Positions 57,771-64,000 of a DNA stretch of 64,000 bases are shown here, one piece after another. The stretch covers positions 4,425,001 to 4,489,000 of the forward strand of contig NEEC01000002.1 of NCBI GenBank assembly GCA_002189035.1, given 5' to 3'. The translations under genes and the position numbers were made by a program. The number at the start of each line of letters is the position of its first letter. Position 1 is the stretch's first letter. The DNA comes from Utricularia gibba (taxonomy: Eukaryota > Streptophyta > Magnoliopsida > Lamiales > Lentibulariaceae). A model generated the notes under the pieces. That model ran no database searches. It was not told the DNA's origin and saw nothing but the letters and a program-made list of their open reading frames with translations.

Positions 57771-58871
57771 ATGTCGCTCAGCATTCGTCTTGTAGTGACT
57801 CTGGTAGTCGTGGTAGTAGCAGCGACGGTTGAGGCGTCGAGCCTGCGGGTCCCCCAGTCGGAAGAGGAGGTGCTGAAGCTCCCCAGCCAGCGAGAGCCGG
57901 AGCCTTCAGTTGACATCAAACCCTATGCACAGTACGTGGCGGAGAGAGGCTTCTCCGCGGCCGTGAAAGACCCCTTCCTCCGATGGCTCACTGGACGTAG
58001 CGGTATGCTATCCCTTTTCCTATCAACTTCGACGTCGCTTTGACACTTGCCCTAACCGATTTTCTTCTTTAATGTGAATACCCCACAATGAATAGATTGT
58101 CAACAACGACACAAATCCACAAGATTTTTTTTTTTTTTTTTTTTAGTTTAACAACAACGAATTTCTGCTTAAACCTACCAAGCGTGACTGACTCCTAAGC
58201 TCCAATGGCAGGGGGGTGTCCAATTCTGTATTCACGATCTACAACAATTGTCCGTACACGATTTGGCCGGCGGCTCTTACCAGCGGCGGAGGTCAAATCT
58301 CGACCGGTTTCGAACTCCTCTCGTGGCATGTGGCAACAGTGAATGTTCCCCACGGTGGTCCGGAAGGCTATGGGCGAGATTTCAGTGCTATTGGTCCAGC
58401 ACCGGCTTCAGATGCAACAGCGCCGACTGTGGCTCCGGCCAAATCCCATGCAATGGTCGCGGAGGCGCTACGCCGGCGACGCTGGCCGAGTTCACCCTCA
58501 GCGGAAGCGGGAACCAGGACTTCTTTGACGTCAGCCTCGTCGACGGATTCAACCTGCCGGTGCGTATTCAGCCCGATGGTTGCGCATCCGCTAGTTGCCC
58601 TGTCGATGTAAACGCTCAGTGCCCTAACGAGTTGAGCATCAGAGATTCCAACGGCGGAGTGATCGGGTGTAAGAGTGCGTGCCTGGCATTTAACCAGCCG
58701 CGGTACTGCTGTACGCCGCCAAACAACACGCCTCAGACATGTCCGGCGACCAGCTACTCGCAGTTCTTCAAGCGTTTGTGCCCTCAGGCGTATAGCTATG
58801 CGTATGATGATGCAAGTAGCACGTTCACGTGCCCAACGGGACGAAGCTACACCATCACTTGGTGCCCCTGA
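57771..58871 (+). pseudogene. Thaumatin-like protein gene 2 (PR-5 family), with frame breaks
   Basis: Paralog of the gene at 30227. Exon 1 (57771 to about 57996 or 58002) encodes a signal peptide (IRLVVTLVVVVVAATVEASS) and the same unusual segment: SEEEVLKLPSQ and AAVKDPFLRWLTGR. Exon 2 begins after CAG at 58211. Compared with gene 1 it has one extra G at 58212-58216, putting it out of phase with exon 1 and with the upstream ATGGCAG. The thaumatin domain starts VFTIYNNCPYTIWPAAL. Its frame breaks by one base at the CCCC of 58348-58351, exactly where gene 1 breaks. The rest is open and highly conserved (WSGRLWAR, ATLAEFTL, FFDVSLVDGFNLPV, YCCTPPNNTP, SYAYDDASSTFTC, GRSYTITWCP). All 15 downstream cysteines are retained. 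If strictly read it is a pseudogene. Confidence 0.75.
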
Positions 58872-58990
58872 AACTCGAAACCAGTAGCTTCTTAAATGGT
58901 GTTTCTTGAATAAGGCAACTGGTACCCTCAACAGGAGTTGCTGTCGTGTTTTGTGTCCCGGAGTGCTGGTAAAGCCCACACCTTTCATGC

Positions 58991-58996
58991 AATAAA
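58991..58996 (+). terminator. Polyadenylation signal of TLP gene 2
   Basis: AATAAA about 120 bp after the stop. A weaker AATAAG lies at about 58909. Confidence 0.5.
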
Positions 58997-59188
58997 AAGT
59001 ATCAGTTTTTTTCGAATTCAAGACCCATTTCTCATATCAAATTAAGGAAGCTGCAGTTCGCGATAAATGGAAGAGCAGTGAAGTTGGATAAATGGCCGGA
59101 GAAGAAGTTTCTTTTTGGACGAGACAGCTTCTACAAATCAGCATCAGGAAGAATCCAAAGCATAATTAGCAGACCCATTGCATGATAT

Positions 59189-59560
59189 TTATCTAGATAT
59201 GTAGGGCCTTATCTGATTAACTGGAGGATTGGGGAAGTGGTCTATGAGTTCGAATTGCCATCCGAAATGACAAGGATGCATAATGTGTTTCATATATCAC
59301 AACTTAAGAGATGTTTGAATGATGAGTTGCAATACATGTATGAGGTACCATAAAATTTGGAAGAATACTTGACATACACTTAGGTAACTATTAGGATTCT
59401 AGATTGGCAGGAAAAGAGACTTAACAAAAAAACTATACCTATAGTGAAGCTGTGGTGGAACCACCATGATGTAAGGGAAGCAACTGGGGAGGTTAAAGGG
59501 ATATTGTGCAGCAATTTCCAGAATTGGTAGATCAAGTTTCAGGACAAAACTTCAGTTAAG
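59189..59560 (+). pseudogene. Chromovirus pol 3' end (integrase C-terminus and chromodomain)
   Basis: The frame gives RYVGPYLINWRIGEVVYEFE, then MTRMHNVFHISQLKRCL, a TAA, EEYLTYT, a TAG, ILDWQEKRL and IPIVKLWWNHHDVREATGE. This is the usual end of Tekay/Del-type chromovirus polyproteins (GPF..., VHNVFH.S.L, 'EDLTYEE.P..IL', 'LVKVLW..H..EEATWE'), the last block being the chromodomain. Upstream pol is absent. It begins only about 200 bp after the TLP gene 2 polyadenylation signal. Confidence 0.8.
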
Positions 59561-59572
59561 AAAGGGGGGAAG
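59560..59572 (+). promoter_or_regulatory. Polypurine tract of chromovirus
   Basis: GAAAGGGGGGAAG immediately before a TGTGAGACC LTR start. It primes plus-strand cDNA. Confidence 0.8.
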
Positions 59573-60100
59573 TGTGAGACCTCAAAAGATTTAGGTGCAC
59601 TAAGAATGAGCAAGGAAAGGAAAAGAAGAAAGAAATAGTACTAGTAGCCATTTTGTTATAGATAGAATATATATATATATGATTTACTATAATTGGAAGG
59701 AAGTTAGCTTCAACCATAGATTTTCACATGATGCCCGCAAGAGTGGTGTGGATAATAACAAGAATGGATGGTTAGGGAGAAAAATGAACTAAGTTTATCT
59801 CTACAAGCGTAAGGAGACTAAACAAGAAAAGTTGGGTACCAAAGGCACATGAAAGTAAGTAGATGCACAATTTTGAATTTTAATCTGGTATGGCTCATAG
59901 AATGCTTCTAAAATAGTGAAATGTTTCATGGGTGTAGCTAAGCATAGAGAAATACATTTTTGTGTGGCTTGAAGTGCTTTGGTGAAGGGGTTAGGAAGTT
60001 TTTACTAAAACTTCTTTGATTTCATACTTCATCTGAAATAAGTTTTCAAGTGCCTAATAAAAACTTCATATCTTTATACTGGATGATGGTTTTAAGGTGA
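59573..60100 (+). repeat. Chromovirus 3' LTR, right end undefined
   Basis: It starts TGTGAGACCTC directly after the polypurine tract. It includes an (AT)n run at about 59668-59681. No second copy is in the window, so the end is only an estimate. Confidence 0.5.
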
Positions 60101-60181
60101 TTCATCTTATCCTTAAAATATATTATAATTCATGATTTTTAGCTAAATGGTTATGAGTTGTCCATTTGTGAGAAGTAGAAG

Positions 60182-60777
60182 TAGATATGGGCATGGGTCA
60201 CGACTTGCCAAGTAACGAGTCGGACTTGTCGAGTCATGGCTGTATTATGAGTTCACGAGTCAATGGGTTGACGGGTTTTGATCCCCAACTCATATCGCAC
60301 CCGAGTTGACTCATTACCTGTCGACTCGTCAAGTTGATCCGAGTATGGACTCGTTAATCCGTATTTTATTTTATTTTTTAAAATAATTATTCTATTTTTC
60401 AGTTACTTTTTTTGTTTTATAGTAATGTTTTTATTTGTATATGATGTATTTAATCATTAAATATTCGATTTCAAAAAATGTAATAAAGTTTTCTCTTCTT
60501 TACGATATTTGAGATTGATGGTATATAATACATATGGAATTAATTAGTACAAAATTATTAATATTAAATAAAAAAATATATAAAATCTAAATTAAGAAAT
60601 GAATAATTTGAATTACAAAATCATTCATTTTTTCACGAGTTACCCGTGTAACTCGACGAGTAAAAAATCACCGACTCGACTTGTATTTGTTTTTCACGAG
60701 TGCGTGTAACTCGTACCCATTCCATACGGGTCCACTCGTGACTAACCCGAGTTAACCCATACCCATGCCCAGGTCTA
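60182..60777. mobile_element. Non-autonomous hAT element (596 bp)
   Basis: Terminal inverted repeats TAGATATGGGCATGGGT and (other strand) TAGACCTGGGCATGGGT differ at two of 17 positions. A perfect 8-bp duplication AGTAGAAG stands at 60174-60181 and 60778-60785. Subterminal GACTCG / ACTCGT words are repeated many times on both sides, with an AT-rich middle. No coding capacity. Confidence 0.9.
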
Positions 60778-60899
60778 AGTAGAAGACTATAATAGACATG
60801 TATGAGGCAAATCTATTGAGAAATGGCCATAACTGAATTTAAGAAAAATTTACATGTTTAAAGCTACAATCTCACTACGTATAATCTCACTATGTCAAA

Positions 60900-60953
60900 C
60901 CATATTATAGCATACTCCACTTCAGTAGTAGATTACACAACCATTGATTGCTT
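60900..60953 (-). pseudogene. Ty1/copia RNase H scrap
   Basis: The minus strand reads KQSMVV, a stop, STTEVEYAIIW, corresponding to the copia RNase H motif 'K(Q)...V.LSTTEAEY.A'. Only this short block is convincing. Confidence 0.5.
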
Positions 60954-63255
60954 CATTGCAGCCTAGTGGATACTTGTTTAAGTCAAAATAAAAGTATAAT
61001 CATTTGTGCTATGAAAGTTTCTTGCTCCAGTAAAAAATAAGAAGATAATTCTCTGTCTTCCTACTTCTAATTGTATCAAGTCATTAATTAGGGCACCTAT
61101 ATTCAAATGCTTCATAAAAGCCATACACTATATAATAAAAAGTTCATTTTTAAATAATGCATTGTAAGATCATTGATGTAAAATAAACATGTTGAAAGTA
61201 AGTATGAATGATGCGCCAAATCGAGTCCAGAAACAAAGGATCTTTAGTTCCCTTAAATTTGTAAAAGAAATCTATATAGCTAGTCAAAATCTCATATATT
61301 TCACATGGGTCAAACTCATTTTAAGAGGAAAAATCAAAATTAGAATTTTGGAATTCCAATGAATCTACTTCTAAGCGGTCAACAACATCTAACAACATAC
61401 TCCACTCAACCAAAGACAGTTTGTATGCAATGCCTAGCAACTAAAATAATATAGCCTTTGATTTATCCACTCTAGCAGGTGTGTCATATGAAACTCTCTA
61501 TTCCTGCCAAGTGCTTTTAGCAATTTGTCGATGTATTTCAATTGTTGAAAGTTAAGAGCTATTTATTCAATTTTGATGGTCGAACTATGAACCTTTTTAT
61601 TCCTACCTCACTCATCCTTTTAGGGCTGCTTTTCTATCTTATCTGCTTAGAAATTGTGAATATGTTGTAGGTTCCTCCTCCAATTTGAAGCTTTCAAGGA
61701 ATTCACATTCTACATTTTTCCTTTTCTAGTCCAAGCTGCTCACATTTGATGATCCCTCTTCTACTTCCAACACATCTCCTTCAACTCTATTTCTATTTTG
61801 CTTTAGGTTTGCTCCCTTCCTCAACTTTGAACTCCTCCAACTATGAATTTTCAATCTACTGCTCAACTTCTAGTTCTACCTCGGCATATTTTGTTTCAGG
61901 TTTTGACTCCTCTCTTGGTTTTGAGACCTCCAGCATGTGTTTACAAAGGCAATAAAACATACAAGGTAAAAAAATGTTTACGCACTTGCCTTTTCTCTTT
62001 GTATGAACTCTATGTTGCACGACATTGTAGATGCACCACTACCAAGCAATTTTAACTTCATATGTGAATCTAATGGATTGAAACCACACCAAAACATCTC
62101 GAAAAGTATGCATATCATCAATAGCTTGTCAACCTACCCTTGAAAATTTGTGTAATGCAATCATGAGAAGTAGATACCATTAAAAGCAACATAACTCTCA
62201 TGGAAATAAAACAAGAACAAGCAGAAGCTTCCAAGCTAATATTCAGATTTTACACATTCCATTTTCAAATTTGTAGGTTGAAGAATTAGTGAGTCATTTT
62301 CAACCACATCCCATTTTTTGATTGCTCTAAGGTAAACTTTCATATGCAACACCCACAAAACATAATCAAACCCATCAAATATCCATACACCTCTGCCTCA
62401 ATATTGATGTGTTCAAAATAAAGCATGGATTGTAACAAAACGAATCATGTTGTTTTGATATCAAATATAAGAACCCAAGGATATGATGGTTTCTAATGAA
62501 TGCACTAGATGAATAGGAATCAAGATTCATGATACACCTTGTATTAAGACTCTTTTAATGCATGCAAGTTTGCAACAAGTAGAAAGTGCGAACGTCTCAT
62601 TTTTGTGGAAATTTTTTTTTCTTTCTGATAGAATTGAGCACACAAAAGAACGATCCTTGAAAAAAACGACATAGCTAGAAGTTAAGGAAACTTAAATACA
62701 TCATCAAAGAATCAAAATATCTATAAATGGATAAATGTGAATTGATTATGGCAACATGGTCTTAGTTTAGATAGTCATGTTGCAAGACTTGAGTCTTGTG
62801 GCAGCATAAACATGGACCAGGTGACCCATGCAGCAATTACTAGCTGCAAATTTTAAAACATACAAATGTATACATACTCTAGTTCCCTAGCACTAAATGC
62901 ATGTACAGAGTATTCAAAAACACCTTTATCATCTACTCAAGGAGAATCCCAAGAAAAACTTACGAATTCATTATAAAACAACTCATTTCTATGATGAAGA
63001 CCTACCAAGAAAGTTATAGCTAAAAGCACATGCATATGTTTTAGATTCAACCACTTCATGGTGTTGTGAGTGATCTAGACACTAATTATGAAAATTAATA
63101 AGACCTTCCACTATTATAGTAGTAAATACGGTATCCTTTAATAAGCTTGTGTCAAAAAGCATTGTCAACTAACCACTAACCACATCCTCTACCTCCACCA
63201 CAACCATATCCTCAAATTCTCAGAACTCCCATCTTGCACCTGTGATTCCACCTCC
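60954..63255. other. Intergenic, no gene supported
   Basis: May include further eroded copia sequence on the minus strand, but I could not align any second domain. Open frames such as 61746-61955 have no recognised content. Confidence 0.45.
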
Positions 63256-63265
63256 TTGTTACTAA

Positions 63266-63420
63266 CATTGTGCATGGATCGGATATCTGATCCATTGCTC
63301 TAAAATCAAACCAATCTGCACACTACAGATCATGAGAATTGTGATTCGTAATCCAAATCGCATATATCGGATTGGATTGATTTGGAATCCACAAATTAAA
63401 CCGCATCTAAAAAATTAATA
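63266..63420. mobile_element. Probable terminus of a hAT element at window edge
   Basis: CATTGTGCATGGATCGG followed by GATCC/GGATC and CGGATTGGATTG words in both orientations, downstream of the minus-strand hAT transposase remnant. No duplication can be tested because the other end is outside the window. Confidence 0.45.
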
Positions 63421-63682
63421 AAAAAATTGTTACTGAATATTGACAATAAACAACGTAAATGTCATAATACGTTAATTTTCAATGAAAAAACACTCGCTTA
63501 AAAGTAAATGAGTACAAAATTACAGTGTCATAAAAAAACACAACAAAATATCAATAGTCTAGACATCGATGTTGATAATGTGATGTTCTTCACTACCAAT
63601 TTTTGCAAATTAAATTTAGAAGACAAAATGAGTTTCAAATGTAAAAATTTAAAAAAAAATCACTGCATAAAAGGATGAAAAT

Positions 63683-64000
63683 TTAATCTCTTTCTTTTTC
63701 TAGCTTCTCTATTTCTTCTAAATTTTTTTCATTAGTGCTATGCTCATGACCTTTTCTCATCCAATCTTGTGAACATACAAGAGTTTCTATTATCTTTGGA
63801 CTTAAAAAGTTTTAAAAAGGATCAAGGACATGTCCTCTTGTGCTAAAGGTAAATTTTGAAGCCACTATAGAGACTAGTATAGCCATCACATCTTGAGCTA
63901 TGATAGCAAGTATAGGATATCTTGAGATATATTTGATTTCCACCATTCTAATATGTTGAAATCTTTAATATTTTAATTAGCCATCACCTCTAAAAAGTAT
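63683..64000 (-). pseudogene. hAT transposase C-terminus, continues beyond window
   Basis: The minus strand reads DFNILEWWKSN (about 63968-63936), then after a one-base shift YPILAIIAQDVMAILVSIVA, KFTFSTRGHVLDPF, a TAA, NFLSPKIIETLVCSQDWM and a Glu/Lys-rich tail ending at 63683. This is the hAT C-terminal dimerisation domain ('WW......YP.LS..ARD.L.IP.STVASES.FS..GR.L'). The shift and stop show it is degenerate. The N-terminal parts lie past base 64000. Confidence 0.8.

Noticed and set aside
61746-62055. Two overlapping open frames near 62 kb
   Set aside because: Low-complexity Ser/Leu content, no domain, typical chance frames.

Overview
The window is nuclear DNA from a flowering plant. The evidence is a plant-type cytokinin-activating LOG gene split by GT-AG introns, two thaumatin-like protein (TLP) genes, and a dense set of plant transposons: Athila-lineage, chromovirus and copia LTR elements, a TRIM, hAT, PIF/Harbinger and MULE. 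I cannot name the species from the sequence. Most of the window is AT-rich intergenic DNA, and almost every other coding stretch is a decayed transposon gene.

Layout. 0-4 kb: a hairpin of microRNA-precursor shape (486-579) and an intact seven-exon LOG gene (2204-3983). 5.5-20 kb: a nest of LTR retrotransposons. The outer, minus-strand element (5538-20049) has 552-555 bp LTRs and a CCTTC target-site duplication, and keeps only a gag start plus an antisense ORF. An Athila-type element on the plus strand (6511-17022) lies inside it. Its gag, pol and third ORF are all recognisable but broken by stops and frameshifts, and its 3' LTR is truncated. 20-27 kb: a hAT remnant, a large foldback, LTR remnants of a second Athila-like family (one a clean solo LTR with a CAGAC duplication), and a head-to-tail TRIM array.

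30-36 kb: the first TLP gene, then a dead minus-strand hAT transposase whose 3' side holds a palindromic minisatellite. 36-46 kb: a MULE transposase relic, an Athila-like 3' LTR, a PIF/Harbinger pair (Myb/SANT-like gene and DDE transposase, convergent, both broken), and a Ulp1-like cysteine-peptidase relic. 48-57 kb: short gypsy and Athila fragments, nested LTRs of the second family (one inserted into another), and two small hAT-type elements with 8-bp duplications. 57.8-59 kb: the second TLP gene. 59-64 kb: a chromovirus tail with its polypurine tract and 3' LTR start, a 596-bp hAT-type element, a copia scrap, and a hAT transposase running off the right edge.

Only LOG looks like an unquestionably functional gene. 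The two TLP genes form a dispersed same-strand pair 27 kb apart. They share an unusual N-terminal segment and, strikingly, the same one-base break in reading frame at the same codon, yet all downstream cysteines and acidic-cleft residues are preserved. I found no convincing new multi-gene system. The best leads are the TLP frame break, the hairpin near LOG, the palindromic minisatellite, the tandem TRIM and the 22-kb foldback.
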